Shown here: in pieces, positions 15,557-25,353 of the stretch
How positions within the stretch are numbered: position 1 is the first letter of the stretch
How the letters are laid out: each line of letters starts with the position of its first letter
Origin: Agaribacillus sp965228415
GTDB taxonomy: Bacteria > Bacteroidota > Bacteroidia > Cytophagales > Cyclobacteriaceae
NCBI GenBank assembly: GCA_965228415.1
Contig: OZ245814.1
Location: forward strand, 5,890,001-5,954,000
DNA length: 64,000 nt
Direction: 5' to 3'
Translations under genes and position numbers: made by a program
Notes under the pieces: generated by a model
The model's database searches: none
What the model was told of the DNA's origin: nothing
What the model saw: the letters and a program-made list of their open reading frames with translations, nothing else

Positions 15557-18502
15557 ATGGTAGTCTCGACAGCTAAACCGTTTAGAATAATATATTCGCT
15601 TTTTGAGCATGAATACCTGGGTTATTTATTTGAATCTTTTGTGGTTCAATTGGATGCCAAGGGCAAGCTTACCTTTGTTCACCAAAACATTTCATCTAAA
15701 AATGCAAAAGAATTTGCCGCAGGGCTTGACGACAATGATTATGAGCTGATTCGGTTAATGGATTCCATGCAGCAGGAGGCGGTAATAAAATTTTTCCACA
15801 AAAAGAAAATTAAACCGGCCGAGTTTTTTCCCAAGGTATTTCACCCTGAAAAGGGAAACCAGGATTTGCAGGAGGAAATTAAAAGATATTTAGGCAGAAG
15901 ATGCGCTAAAATCTTGCAATTATTAAAAGGGAAGGAATTATATGAAATGAATAATGATGGCGAGCCTGCGGGAAATCGAATAGAGATCCTTGAGAAGGAA
16001 GCTACCATATTATTTCATTTTCGAAGAAACGAAGAGAATACACATTATTTCCCCACCATCAAGTACGATAATGAAAAGTTAGATTTTCAGTACAAAGGCG
16101 CCTATATTATTTGTAACGAACCGGCGTGGATGGTGTTTGACAGCAAACTTTATCATTTCAAGGGAGATGTAGATGGGAAAAAACTGATTCCTTTTATCAA
16201 TAAGAAATTCATTGAAATTCCAAAAAAGGTTGAGGATACCTATTACAGAAAATTTGTAGCGCCATTAGTGGCATCCTTTGATGTTTATGCCAAAGGATTT
16301 GACATTGTGACTGCCAGGCCCAACCCTGTGCCGGTGCTCACTTTTTCTGAGCTAAGCAAGGTGGGAAATCCGCTGAGCCTCTTTCCGGATAGTGATAATG
16401 GCGTGGCTTTGGCAGAAGGCGATGAAGCAGATACCATACTATTTAAGCTGCACTTCAAATATGGGGATTTTAATTTTGGAGCTGACCAGCTGGTGCCTGT
16501 TAGTGTAAAGGTTGAAAGGGATGGAGATAATTACATTTTTCATCGCATAAGAAGAAATCTCGATGAGGAAAAACGATTTTTAACCCAACTGAAGGATAAG
16601 GGATTTCAGGCTAAAAATGCCGTCATGAGCTGGCCTAAATTACAGGCTTTTACCTGGATCAGAAGATACAAGGAGCAACTGGAGATGGAAGGATTTGTAA
16701 TCAGACAAGATTCAAATCATGATAAAAGATACTTTTTGGGCGAACCATCCATCAAAATCGAGGTCAAAGAAAATATTGACTGGTTTGATATCTACGCCAT
16801 TGTTAAATTTGGTGACTACGAAATTCCCTTTAATGAGCTGAGAAAAAGAATTCTTAAAAAACGCCAGGAAATTATATTACCAAATGGGGAAATTGCCGTA
16901 ATACCCGAAAAGTGGTTGATCGAGTACTCTGAACTATTTGCCTTCATGGAAGAAAAAGAACAGGGACTGGATGATCTGACGCTTAAAAAACATCACCTGG
17001 CCTTGATAAAGGATCTTGAAAATGGCAATCTTGCCCAGGTGACCATGAGCCGTAAATTGGAAAAACTTCGGGAATTTGATGAAATCGAGGACTACCCGCT
17101 TCCGGATAAATTTATCGGTACACTCCGGCCCTATCAAAAGGCAGGCTATAATTGGCTTCAATTTTTAAATAAGTTTGGCTTTGGCGGATGCCTCGCAGAC
17201 GATATGGGGCTGGGAAAAACGGTGCAGACATTAGCTATGCTGCAAGCCGAAAAAGAGAACGGCATGGTCAACGCCTCTTTGCTGATTATGCCAACTTCCC
17301 TGATATACAACTGGGAAATGGAGGCTGGAAAATTTACGCCGCAGCTAAATATATTTGTTTATACAGGTACCAACAGGCTGAAAGATGTCAGTCAGTTTGA
17401 GGATTATGATTTGATATTAACCTCTTATGGAATAAGCCGATTGGATGTAGAGATTTTAAAAGAATATTATTTCCATCATATTATTCTGGACGAATCGCAG
17501 GCTATAAAAAATCCGAATTCCAATATTGCAAAATCTGTAAAACAACTGAAATCAAAACACCGGCTCATCCTTACAGGTACGCCGCTTGAAAACAGTACCC
17601 TGGATTTATGGTCGCAAATGTCGTTTATTAATCCTGGCCTGTTAGGAAACCAGTCATTTTTTAAAAATGAATTTCTGAACCCGATCGAAAAGAAGCGTGA
17701 TCAAAATAAAACGATGAAGCTGAATTCTATCATCAAGCCGTTTATTTTGAGAAGGCATAAGTCGCAGGTAGCCAGAGAACTGCCGGAAAAAATAGAAAAT
17801 GTAAGGTACTGCACCATGACGACCATGCAGGAAGAGCATTATGAGGAGGCCAAGGCATTTTACCGCAATAAAATATTGGAGCATATAGACTCCCACGGTG
17901 TTAACAATTCTCAATTTCTGCTATTGCAGGGACTGACAAAACTACGCCAAATCGCCAACCACCCCAAAATGGTTACAGAGGATTACGGAGGTGATTCCGG
18001 GAAACTGGATGAAAGTACCGGTATGCTGATGAATGCGATTGCTAAAAATCACAAAATATTGGTATTCAGTCAATTTGTGAAACACTTATCGATTTTCAGG
18101 TCATTCCTGGATAATCAAAAAATTGAATATGTTTATCTGGATGGAACGACGAAGGACAGAAAAACGCAGGTAGAACGTTTTCAGAACGAAGAGGATTTAA
18201 AGGTATTTCTTATTTCACTTAAGGCGGGCGGACTGGGATTGAATTTGACGAGGGCGGATTACGTGTTTATTCTCGACCCCTGGTGGAATCCGGCCATTGA
18301 GGCCCAGGCTGTCGACAGAGCACATAGAATCGGACAGAAGAATACGGTATTTACCTATAAGTTTATTTCCAAAAATACAGTGGAGGAAAAAATCCTTCTC
18401 CTGCAGAAAAATAAACTTAAGTTGGCCAACGAACTGATTTCAACGGAAGAAAGTTTTGTCAAAAACCTTTCTAAGGAAGATATTGAGTCATTGTTTGAAT
18501 AG
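15557..18502 (+). CDS. SNF2-family DEAD/DEAH-box helicase/ATPase
   Basis: A 981-residue bacterial Swi2/Snf2 ATPase. Residues 1 to about 500 are a Bacteroidetes-type N-terminal region without a SWIM zinc finger that I can see. The helicase core begins near residue 515 (TLRPYQKAGYNWL). Motif I is DDMGLGKT (Lys about 554), motif II is the degenerate DESQ (about 645-648), motif III LTGTPLEN, then SLKAGGLGLNLT (V) and DPWWNPAIEAQAVDRAHRIGQ (VI; Arg fingers near 921-924). Such proteins translocate on double-stranded DNA and remodel nucleoprotein or RNA polymerase complexes (RapA/HepA relatives); which target applies here is unknown. ATG start. Single-gene unit, convergent with the amidase gene. Confidence 0.9.
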   Translation: MVVSTAKPFRIIYSLFEHEYLGYLFESFVVQLDAKGKLTFVHQNISSKNAKEFAAGLDDNDYELIRLMDSMQQEAVIKFFHKKKIKPAEFFPKVFHPEKGNQDLQEEIKRYLGRRCAKILQLLKGKELYEMNNDGEPAGNRIEILEKEATILFHFRRNEENTHYFPTIKYDNEKLDFQYKGAYIICNEPAWMVFDSKLYHFKGDVDGKKLIPFINKKFIEIPKKVEDTYYRKFVAPLVASFDVYAKGFDIVTARPNPVPVLTFSELSKVGNPLSLFPDSDNGVALAEGDEADTILFKLHFKYGDFNFGADQLVPVSVKVERDGDNYIFHRIRRNLDEEKRFLTQLKDKGFQAKNAVMSWPKLQAFTWIRRYKEQLEMEGFVIRQDSNHDKRYFLGEPSIKIEVKENIDWFDIYAIVKFGDYEIPFNELRKRILKKRQEIILPNGEIAVIPEKWLIEYSELFAFMEEKEQGLDDLTLKKHHLALIKDLENGNLAQVTMSRKLEKLREFDEIEDYPLPDKFIGTLRPYQKAGYNWLQFLNKFGFGGCLADDMGLGKTVQTLAMLQAEKENGMVNASLLIMPTSLIYNWEMEAGKFTPQLNIFVYTGTNRLKDVSQFEDYDLILTSYGISRLDVEILKEYYFHHIILDESQAIKNPNSNIAKSVKQLKSKHRLILTGTPLENSTLDLWSQMSFINPGLLGNQSFFKNEFLNPIEKKRDQNKTMKLNSIIKPFILRRHKSQVARELPEKIENVRYCTMTTMQEEHYEEAKAFYRNKILEHIDSHGVNNSQFLLLQGLTKLRQIANHPKMVTEDYGGDSGKLDESTGMLMNAIAKNHKILVFSQFVKHLSIFRSFLDNQKIEYVYLDGTTKDRKTQVERFQNEEDLKVFLISLKAGGLGLNLTRADYVFILDPWWNPAIEAQAVDRAHRIGQKNTVFTYKFISKNTVEEKILLLQKNKLKLANELISTEESFVKNLSKEDIESLFE

Positions 18503-18563
18503 CATAAGAGACTTTCTGTGCCTTGCTGAAATACCAACCCCCATACCCGCTTTAAACATAAAT

Positions 18564-20219
18564 TTATCTGGCAAATAGCAAAGGATGTTTTTCATCAAAT
18601 GCCGTTGCCTCCTGGTATTGTCTTGCTACTGCCAAAATAGTAGCTTCATCGTATAAATTGCCAATAAAGCTAATGCTGGTAGGACTGCCGTTTTGGTTAA
18701 AACCATTGGGAGTTACCACACAGGGATGGCCGGTAAGATTGGTCGTAAGCAATTGCATTCCTCCAAAACTCGGGGAAATGATCACATCAAAGTCTTTAAT
18801 CATTTTGTGAAAATCAACCTGTAACAAGTAGCGAAGGCGGTTGGCTTGAATATATTCGACCGCGGGAATGTACCGTGCCGTGCGGAAAACATTGGGCCAG
18901 GCATTTTTAATTTGTCTTACCAGCAGGCTGTCACGATCGCTACGTGTCAAATGGTCAAAAGCTGCGGCAGCTTCTGCTGAGAGAATAAACGCCAGCGCCT
19001 CGGCCGGGACAGCTTCCGGTAGTTTTACCGGCGTTAATTTGGCACCCAGGGATTTTAATACTTCCAGTGTCAGTGAGTCATTTTTTTTGCTGGCGTAATT
19101 GCGGTCAAACAACCCTTCAAAATAACCGATTTTTAAGTTTTTCAACGCGATGCCACTTTTATAATTAAATGGCAGGTCTGTCAGTGTTGCGTCCAGTTGA
19201 TCAGGACCATATATGGTATTAAAAACCATAGCACAATCCTGGGCACTGCGGCAAATCGGACCAATTTTATCCATACTCCAGCTAAGGGCCATAGCGCCAT
19301 ATCTGCTGACCCGGCCATAGGTAGGTCGCAGGCCGGTTACGCCGCACCTGGTAGATGGCGACACAATAGAACCCCATGTTTCTGTTCCAATAGAAAAACC
19401 CACCAGGCCTGCAGCCGTAGCGGATGCGGAACCCGCTGATGAACCGCTGGAACCTTGTTGCAAATTCCAGGGGTTTTTTGTGGTGCCACCAAACCATACA
19501 TCTCCCCAGGCCAAAGCGCCCATGGTTAGTTTGGCTACCAACACCGCGCCGGCTTCCTCCAGTCGTGACACTACGGTGGCGGTTTTGTCAATTATCTGGT
19601 CCTTAAATGGCATCGCACCCCAGGTAGTTTTATAACCTTCCACTGCCAGCAGGTCTTTTACACCGTAGGGAATTCCGTGAAGTGGCCCTCTGTATCGCCC
19701 TGCGGCTATTTCTTCATCGGCCTGCCTGGCTTGCCTTAGCGCTAATTCTTCAGTGAGGGTTACCACACACCGTAGTGTATCTCCGTATTTTTTAAGTCTG
19801 TTGAGGTATATTTTAGTTAATTCAGTAGCGGTTATTTTTTTGTTTTTGATCAGTGAAGCCAGCGCTGAGACGGGCATTAAAGCAATCTCAAAGTCTGACT
19901 TGGGTCTTGATATCTCGTCGTTATAAGGCCATATGATAGCTTCCTGACGCTTTTCGAAAGTCATACCGGGTAAAACAGGATTAAACCCCAGCGCCGGTGG
20001 AATGCCGTTGTCAATAGGGAATTTTCTGATTTCAAGATAACTGCCAAGGTTTTCTTGCACACCTTCTCTAAGTGAATCCCTTTCCGGTACTGTAAAGTTT
20101 AATCCGAAAACCTTGCTGGCAATGTCAAGTGAGTCTTGTTTGGTGGACTGGGCGTAAATTAAGTTGGGAGTCAACAGCAACAGTGATAGCCATTGCCATA
20201 ACCTGGATCTGACGGTCAT
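18564..20219 (-). CDS. Secreted amidase (amidase-signature family)
   Basis: A 551-residue amidase-signature (AS) hydrolase with a signal peptide ending near IYAQ, so it acts in the periplasm or outside. The Ser-cisSer-Lys triad is visible: Lys about 188 in GIPYGVKDLLAV, the GSSGSSAGSAS cis-Ser segment at about 256-264, and the nucleophile Ser about 284 in ETWGSIVSPSTRCGVTG. This differs from the usual GTDTGGSIR of AS enzymes: Gly-to-Trp before GS and Val-Ser for Arg. The deviation is shared by a secreted AS subgroup and suggests a different substrate pocket. GatA itself is cytoplasmic, so this is not the tRNA amidotransferase subunit. Substrate unknown. ATG start; 163 bp from the next minus-strand gene upstream. 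Confidence 0.88.
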   Translation of the reverse strand: MTVRSRLWQWLSLLLLTPNLIYAQSTKQDSLDIASKVFGLNFTVPERDSLREGVQENLGSYLEIRKFPIDNGIPPALGFNPVLPGMTFEKRQEAIIWPYNDEISRPKSDFEIALMPVSALASLIKNKKITATELTKIYLNRLKKYGDTLRCVVTLTEELALRQARQADEEIAAGRYRGPLHGIPYGVKDLLAVEGYKTTWGAMPFKDQIIDKTATVVSRLEEAGAVLVAKLTMGALAWGDVWFGGTTKNPWNLQQGSSGSSAGSASATAAGLVGFSIGTETWGSIVSPSTRCGVTGLRPTYGRVSRYGAMALSWSMDKIGPICRSAQDCAMVFNTIYGPDQLDATLTDLPFNYKSGIALKNLKIGYFEGLFDRNYASKKNDSLTLEVLKSLGAKLTPVKLPEAVPAEALAFILSAEAAAAFDHLTRSDRDSLLVRQIKNAWPNVFRTARYIPAVEYIQANRLRYLLQVDFHKMIKDFDVIISPSFGGMQLLTTNLTGHPCVVTPNGFNQNGSPTSISFIGNLYDEATILAVARQYQEATAFDEKHPLLFAR

Positions 20220-20382
20220 AATTAATATAATTTTGGGTCAATGCTCAATTTAGTGTATATATAATGCATTGCCTAAAATTGTAAGAACAAAATAGGCCAT
20301 CGGCAATACCATTGGTCGGGTGGGCTCAGATTGGTACATCTGTGCCTGGTGTATGCTTAGTGCATGCCTGGAAAAGGAAGCC

Positions 20383-22296
20383 TTAAGTGGCAGTTACGAA
20401 AACAATGCGGGCCTGGTCTGATTTGACAATTTTTTTAAGAAAGTCGCGAAATTCCCTGTAGCTTTCAGGCGGATAGGTACCCTGTTTAATTTTCAGACTC
20501 CTCATAAAGGTAACCTTATCTTCTTCAACTTTAATTTCAGAAGTATATTCGCCAAAACTTGATTGGTGTTTTGTTGCCTCTGGCTCAAATTCGGCGTGAT
20601 AGCCTTCGGGGAGGTAATAAGTTAATGTGTCAAAATCGATAGAGCCAGTCTTAATATACACATCTGACTTTCTGTTTTCAATGCCAACCGGATAATCACT
20701 TATTTTGTTCATCATATTCGGCTTCAAAAAAATCCGTTTGCCATTTACCGAGGCATATTTGGGTACGGTTAGTGATAACGACTTTTTTCCCCTGGGGACA
20801 TGATCTCCGGAAGCGTCCAACTGAAACTTATCGATCCTGGCGCCGGAAATATCTAAATTTTCGTAAAGCCACTTCTTTTGCTTTTCATGACCTTGATAGA
20901 GATAGTAGTAGAGGTTATCGTTTTCGTATTGCAAACCGGTATAAACGATATCGGCCTCAACAGTAGCATTTCCTTCCTTATCAAGATGGATTTCTGCCTG
21001 TGTTATTTGTTGATTTTGGTGCTGCTGATAAACAGGTGTACGTACTATTTTACCACCTTCCCCTGTTATGACCAATACGTCCCGATCACTGGTGAATGTA
21101 CCCAGGTAGCCGAAGGGATTGGTTTGGCTGGTGCATTCCAGCCAAATAGTGTCTTCCAAAACGGGGACACACAAAAAAGCGTGATTGAACCTGCTGCTGG
21201 GAAAGTCCCGGTCTATATTGGTGGCATTCTTTCCCGCTTTTACCAGGGTATAATAGGATTTGATATCTAAACTGTTGAGCATAGCCATGGTGTAGTTGGT
21301 CAACGCTTTACAATCTCCATAACCTTTATCGGCAACGAAGGAAGCCTTGAAGGGTTGCCAACCGCCGATACCTAGTTGAATACTTACGTAACGCGTATTT
21401 TCTTGCAGGAATTGATAAACTTTTTTAATCTTTTCTCTTTTGCTGATGACACCGGCAGTTATTTCTTTTAATTTTAGCTTAATATCTTCAGGGAGATCAT
21501 CTCTTCCGGCATTTAATTGGTTAATCCACTTTCCCATGGATTGCCAGGAGCTTAGATCCCCTTCATAACCACCCATTGAAAATGCTGAAGGGGCCGTATA
21601 AACCTTTGGGTTGGATTGTGAAAACGTCAGACCCCACGGTTCCGTTTTAATAGGTGTTAAATTTTTTAATTCCCATTTATACAGGCTTAAATCGCCGATC
21701 TTTTCCCGGGATAATGGCTGGTTAATGTTCTGTTCCTTATATCTTAACTTCAGGTCGGGGGGCATCGTGACCCGGAAAGTACTTTTTTGCAGCGACACAT
21801 TATGGTCACGTATAGGTTCCCAGGTCGGATAGAAAAGTGTACCTTTCGTGGAGGTCTCATATTCAAATTCAACCGTATATGGATAGCTGGTGCTACCCAA
21901 TCGGGCTATTTTAACCCGGTTATCTTCATAGATTGAAATATGGGAAATGGCACTCTGATCCCGGATCTCTGATTTTTTAAGTCTTCTTACAAGATCCCCT
22001 TTTGCATTATATAAATTTGCCTTGATATAGTGGATTTTGGTGTCGTTGTCATAATAGACAGGTCGTGTATTGAAACGTTTGCCGTTTTCATTTAATATAG
22101 TCACCACATAATGAAAACGCGTGGTGGAAGTACCAATGGAGGTTACTTTAAAGTCGTAGGTAAAATCGCGGATGACTACATTGGCACCCTGTAATAATTC
22201 CCCGGGAATGTCACTAACCGGATATTTATCTCCGAAAATACTGGCCGGTGCGGCAAGGAAAAAGGACAGATAAGTTATAATCGAAAATATGCCCAT
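20383..22296 (-). CDS. DUF3857 and transglutaminase-like protein, intact Cys
   Basis: A 637-residue exported protein. After a signal peptide (residues 1-22, ending at IFG), an N-terminal DUF3857 beta-domain (about 30-250) is followed by a transglutaminase-like fold at about 270-410 and a C-terminal beta-rich DUF2569/3858-like part. The transglutaminase catalytic cysteine is present in YGDCKALTNYTMAML, with His in FNHAFLCVPV and an acidic residue in WLECTSQ. The reaction of these periplasmic transglutaminase-like proteins is not known; a role in protein cross-linking or in cysteine-protease-like cleavage is possible. It lies 12 bp downstream of a longer paralogue that has lost the cysteine motif. 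ATG start. Confidence 0.85.
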   Translation of the reverse strand: MGIFSIITYLSFFLAAPASIFGDKYPVSDIPGELLQGANVVIRDFTYDFKVTSIGTSTTRFHYVVTILNENGKRFNTRPVYYDNDTKIHYIKANLYNAKGDLVRRLKKSEIRDQSAISHISIYEDNRVKIARLGSTSYPYTVEFEYETSTKGTLFYPTWEPIRDHNVSLQKSTFRVTMPPDLKLRYKEQNINQPLSREKIGDLSLYKWELKNLTPIKTEPWGLTFSQSNPKVYTAPSAFSMGGYEGDLSSWQSMGKWINQLNAGRDDLPEDIKLKLKEITAGVISKREKIKKVYQFLQENTRYVSIQLGIGGWQPFKASFVADKGYGDCKALTNYTMAMLNSLDIKSYYTLVKAGKNATNIDRDFPSSRFNHAFLCVPVLEDTIWLECTSQTNPFGYLGTFTSDRDVLVITGEGGKIVRTPVYQQHQNQQITQAEIHLDKEGNATVEADIVYTGLQYENDNLYYYLYQGHEKQKKWLYENLDISGARIDKFQLDASGDHVPRGKKSLSLTVPKYASVNGKRIFLKPNMMNKISDYPVGIENRKSDVYIKTGSIDFDTLTYYLPEGYHAEFEPEATKHQSSFGEYTSEIKVEEDKVTFMRSLKIKQGTYPPESYREFRDFLKKIVKSDQARIVFVTAT

Positions 22297-22308
22297 CGAT
22301 ATTTAAAT

Positions 22309-24327
22309 TTAAGTATGTTTTTTTAAGACGATTTTTTCAGCGTGTTTAGCTACAATGAGGTTAAAGAATTGTTTGAGTGTAGCATATTCCTCTGGCAAAA
22401 ACATGGTTTGTTTTATGTTGTAGGAAGTGGATACGGTCAGAAGACTTCCACTTTTACTTACCGCATACCTGAATTTCCCACCGTTATTAGGCAGTGATAT
22501 AAGAACGGATTCAGGCGCCTCTTCCAGGTTATAACCTTCGGGGATGGGAATAGTCAACCTGTACGCACTTGCCATCGGGCACCCAAAATCCACCGGATAA
22601 TGCCGCTGATCTGCTTTTAAAGGGTTACTTTCCAACTCGAAAAAAAGCATGGGATCGACATAAATAACATTTGCAGAATTAATTAAGTATTCACTCAAAT
22701 TTACTTCATATTTTTCCGTGATAGCCCTGTCATTTTCTTTTATGTTGGTAATGGTAAACGTATCCGCGGTTAACCCCTTGTGATCTTTGATTTTGCTTTT
22801 AATATAGGATTCCTTCCCCGATTTTTTTATTTTTTCCCTGATCGTATGGGCGTCATAACCGGTCCAGGAGGATTGGATATCTGCCATAAACTCATTCTCT
22901 TCATTCAACTTTATAGCTACCATGGTAAAATCGCTTGAGTTTTCAGTATTTTTTAAATCAACCCAATCGGTTCCTGCCTTACTTATTAGTCTGCCCTGCC
23001 CATTCAAACATTCAAAGGGGAGCTGGTTAAATGGCAGTAACTTGTCAGTAGCATCCAACATATAAAATTTATCCCCCACGGGAACGCGGGCGATTACGTG
23101 ATTAAATTTGGTAATAATTGGATATAGGGGAGCTCTTCCGTGGCTTCTGGTACTTAAAACAACCGGATCTGCCTGCAGGCCCAATCCCCGAAGTAAGGCA
23201 ATTAAAGTCAGGTTAATGTCGGCGGAACTTCCTGTTCCACTTTCATAGGATTTTTTGATGTTTCCATTGCTATACGTCCGGTAGGAGCCATTCCAGGTCA
23301 TCTTGTCTTTGACATGGCTTACAGCAGCTTTAATTTTACTTTCCGGGTCTGCATGATTGGCTGCGATTACAGCGGCCTGTTCTTTAATAAATGCTTTTCT
23401 GTTAATCTGGTCGCCAAATCTGAGATTTTCCAGCAATTTTTTGTTCATTGTTTCCCAGGTATCCATAATCGACTCCACCAGTCTATTTGGCATATTGATA
23501 GTGGCTAACTCAAAGTCTATTTGGGAAATGTAATCATCCACCGTAGTCATGTAAGCTTCCGGTATCATGGCCGGAACGTTTTTAGCCGCCAAACGATCTA
23601 TGTAATTAGTATAATTCACCTGATTGGACTCGAGGCCGCCGGTCGAGCTTTTAGAAGTGAAATTGATTGAACCACCTTCTCTTTTATTCTCTGCAATAAC
23701 CAACGGTATGTAGCCCTGTTGTAACTTTTTATATTGATAATATTCAGGAATACTGGTTTTGTACTCACTCCACATAACGGGAATAGAAGACTGGAATTGC
23801 CATGTTCGCAGGTTAAAGATGAAGTCTGAGGTAATGGTATAAGTGTATTCTATCACAGACCCTTCGGTCACATTTGGCATGGTGAATTTTTTAAGATCCC
23901 AGTTGTCGCTGTATTTTTCCTCGAAAATATCGTCTTTTTCCAGTTTATGTTTTTCTATTTTTCCATTGACCAGGTTATAGGTGACGGCTTTCAGGCTCGA
24001 TACTACTTCTTTATTCCCGCCCTTGTGATACACCGGTATGTCGTGATCGGCCCATTTGTAGCCTTGACTGTTGAATATCTTTATACGTCGATGACGTTGA
24101 AAATATTGCTGAAACTGATCTTGGGTCTGATTATATTTAAAATAAGAAGTACCGTAGTCAGATAAAATCACCGCACTGGCGCTGGTGTCATGCTCATAGG
24201 CGTCCATTTCCAGGTATTGCTTATCAATTTTACCAAATTTTATCCCTCCTGATTGTGCAAATGCGTGTAGGGGAACTAAAAGCGTAAACAAAAAACTTAA
24301 TGTAATTGAAAATAGTTGGTTTTTCAT
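22309..24327 (-). CDS. DUF3857 and transglutaminase-like protein, no catalytic Cys
   Basis: A 672-residue secreted paralogue of the downstream gene: signal peptide ending near FAQ, DUF3857 (about 30-290), transglutaminase-like fold (about 295-460) and a C-terminal beta domain. At the position where the neighbour has YGDCKALTN, this protein has SGTGSSADINLTLIALLRG, so the catalytic cysteine is missing. The His (KFNHVIARV) and Asp (FYMLDATDKL) positions remain. It is therefore probably non-catalytic, possibly a binding or regulatory partner for the intact paralogue 12 bp downstream; both should be on one transcript. Divergent from plsY across a 273-bp region that contains a large palindrome. 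Confidence 0.83.
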   Translation of the reverse strand: MKNQLFSITLSFLFTLLVPLHAFAQSGGIKFGKIDKQYLEMDAYEHDTSASAVILSDYGTSYFKYNQTQDQFQQYFQRHRRIKIFNSQGYKWADHDIPVYHKGGNKEVVSSLKAVTYNLVNGKIEKHKLEKDDIFEEKYSDNWDLKKFTMPNVTEGSVIEYTYTITSDFIFNLRTWQFQSSIPVMWSEYKTSIPEYYQYKKLQQGYIPLVIAENKREGGSINFTSKSSTGGLESNQVNYTNYIDRLAAKNVPAMIPEAYMTTVDDYISQIDFELATINMPNRLVESIMDTWETMNKKLLENLRFGDQINRKAFIKEQAAVIAANHADPESKIKAAVSHVKDKMTWNGSYRTYSNGNIKKSYESGTGSSADINLTLIALLRGLGLQADPVVLSTRSHGRAPLYPIITKFNHVIARVPVGDKFYMLDATDKLLPFNQLPFECLNGQGRLISKAGTDWVDLKNTENSSDFTMVAIKLNEENEFMADIQSSWTGYDAHTIREKIKKSGKESYIKSKIKDHKGLTADTFTITNIKENDRAITEKYEVNLSEYLINSANVIYVDPMLFFELESNPLKADQRHYPVDFGCPMASAYRLTIPIPEGYNLEEAPESVLISLPNNGGKFRYAVSKSGSLLTVSTSYNIKQTMFLPEEYATLKQFFNLIVAKHAEKIVLKKHT

Positions 24328-24389
24328 AGAAACTATGTGGGTGAAATAAAAAAATATTAAAATGTGTTATGTAGGTTAAAATCGTCTCC

Positions 24390-24457
24390 TGCACTAATTG
24401 AAATCAGATATTAAAAAATTGTCGACGTCAATATATTTAATATCTGATTGCAGTGCA
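24390..24457. repeat. 68-bp imperfect palindrome in a divergent promoter region
   Basis: A perfect 14-bp inverted repeat (24402-24415 and 24436-24449; arm AATCAGATATTAAA) with a 20-nt centre. It is extended outside by a second complementary pair, TGCACT (24390-24395) and AGTGCA (24452-24457), separated by 6 and 2 nt. The centre contains overlapping GTCGAC and GACGTC palindromes. It lies between plsY and the DUF3857 operon, about 65 nt from the latter's ATG. No T-run follows, so it is not an intrinsic terminator. An operator, a structured RNA leader or a small mobile-type repeat are the options. Confidence 0.65.
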
Positions 24458-24499
24458 AATTTTAAAGGAACAATGACAGAACTCATCTCATTCTTCGTA

Positions 24500-24543
24500 T
24501 AATTTTGCATTATTTGTATTTTTGAACTTTTCTTATATTTTTG
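24500..24543 (+). promoter_or_regulatory. Three tandem -7-like boxes upstream of plsY
   Basis: Exact TAnnTTTG matches at 24500-24507 (TAATTTTG), 24517-24524 (TATTTTTG) and 24536-24543 (TATTTTTG), 57-100 nt upstream of the plsY ATG. At least one could be a true -7 element; AT-rich sequence yields such matches by chance. Confidence 0.35.
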
Positions 24544-24600
24544 AAGTTTGGCCCTTTATTATTTTGGTCAAATGGTAATTGTTAACGTAAATAAGTTTTT

Positions 24601-25254
24601 ATGAATTTTCCTTTAGTGGCAGTAAGTGTGGTTTTGGCGTATTTAATTGGCTCCATCCCTACGGCTGTATGGGTGGGAACCTCCCGTTATGGCATAGATG
24701 TCAGGGAGCATGGCAGTGGAAACGCCGGAGCGACGAACACCTTTCGGGTTTTAGGAGCAAAAGCCGGCATTGTCGTTATGCTCGTTGATATCATGAAAGG
24801 ATTAGCAGCAGCATCCCTGGCTGTTCTGCTGTTTTTAATAAATGCCATTCCGCAACACGATATCGTGGTGTTTAAGCTGATTCTTGGTATTATAGCCATA
24901 TTGGGACATATATTTCCTGTTTATGTGAATTTTAAGGGAGGAAAAGGAGTCGCAACACTTTTGGGTATGGCATTGGCCATAAAATTTCCGGTAGCGCTGA
25001 TTTGTGTGGGTGTATTTTTCATTGTATTGCTAATTAGCCGGTATGTTTCCCTTAGTTCTATTATCGGTACTTTGGCATTTCCCATATTGATGACGGTTCC
25101 GGTATTTTCACCGGGAGAGCCCGTACTGGTTGTTTTTGGATTTGCATTGTTTGGAATTGTTACTTATACACACAAAAAAAATATTAAAAGAATATTGAGC
25201 GGGGAGGAGAATAAAACTTACCTGAGGTTTAAGAAGAAATCCGAACAAATTTGA
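24601..25254 (+). CDS. plsY: Acyl-phosphate:glycerol-3-phosphate acyltransferase
   Basis: A 217-residue inner-membrane enzyme that transfers an acyl group from acyl-phosphate to glycerol 3-phosphate, making lysophosphatidate, the first step of phospholipid synthesis. About six transmembrane segments. Signature motifs: YLIGSIPTAVWVG, HGSGNAGATNTFRVLG and the conserved ILGHIFPVYVNFKGGKGVAT with the Gly-Gly-Lys-Gly loop. Length is normal for the family. ATG start. A terminator hairpin at 25299-25326 suggests a single-gene transcript. PlsX is not in the window. Confidence 0.94.
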   Translation: MNFPLVAVSVVLAYLIGSIPTAVWVGTSRYGIDVREHGSGNAGATNTFRVLGAKAGIVVMLVDIMKGLAAASLAVLLFLINAIPQHDIVVFKLILGIIAILGHIFPVYVNFKGGKGVATLLGMALAIKFPVALICVGVFFIVLLISRYVSLSSIIGTLAFPILMTVPVFSPGEPVLVVFGFALFGIVTYTHKKNIKRILSGEENKTYLRFKKKSEQI

Positions 25255-25298
25255 AGAAGGTTCAAAAATAAAACCTGACTATTACTTATGAAAATGCA

Positions 25299-25326
25299 CC
25301 ATTCCTGAATCAGGGAATGGTTTTTT
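25299..25326 (+). terminator. Rho-independent terminator of plsY
   Basis: CCATTCC (25299-25305) and GGAATGG (25314-25320) form a 7-bp stem with an 8-nt loop, followed immediately by TTTTTT. It lies 45 bp after the plsY stop and 28 bp before the M20 dipeptidase start. Confidence 0.75.
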
Positions 25327-25353
25327 ATTACACATAATCATTGTTACACAAGC

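Noticed and set aside
24390..24457. The large palindrome as a transcription terminator.
   Set aside because: No T-run follows on either strand, and both flanking genes point away from it.
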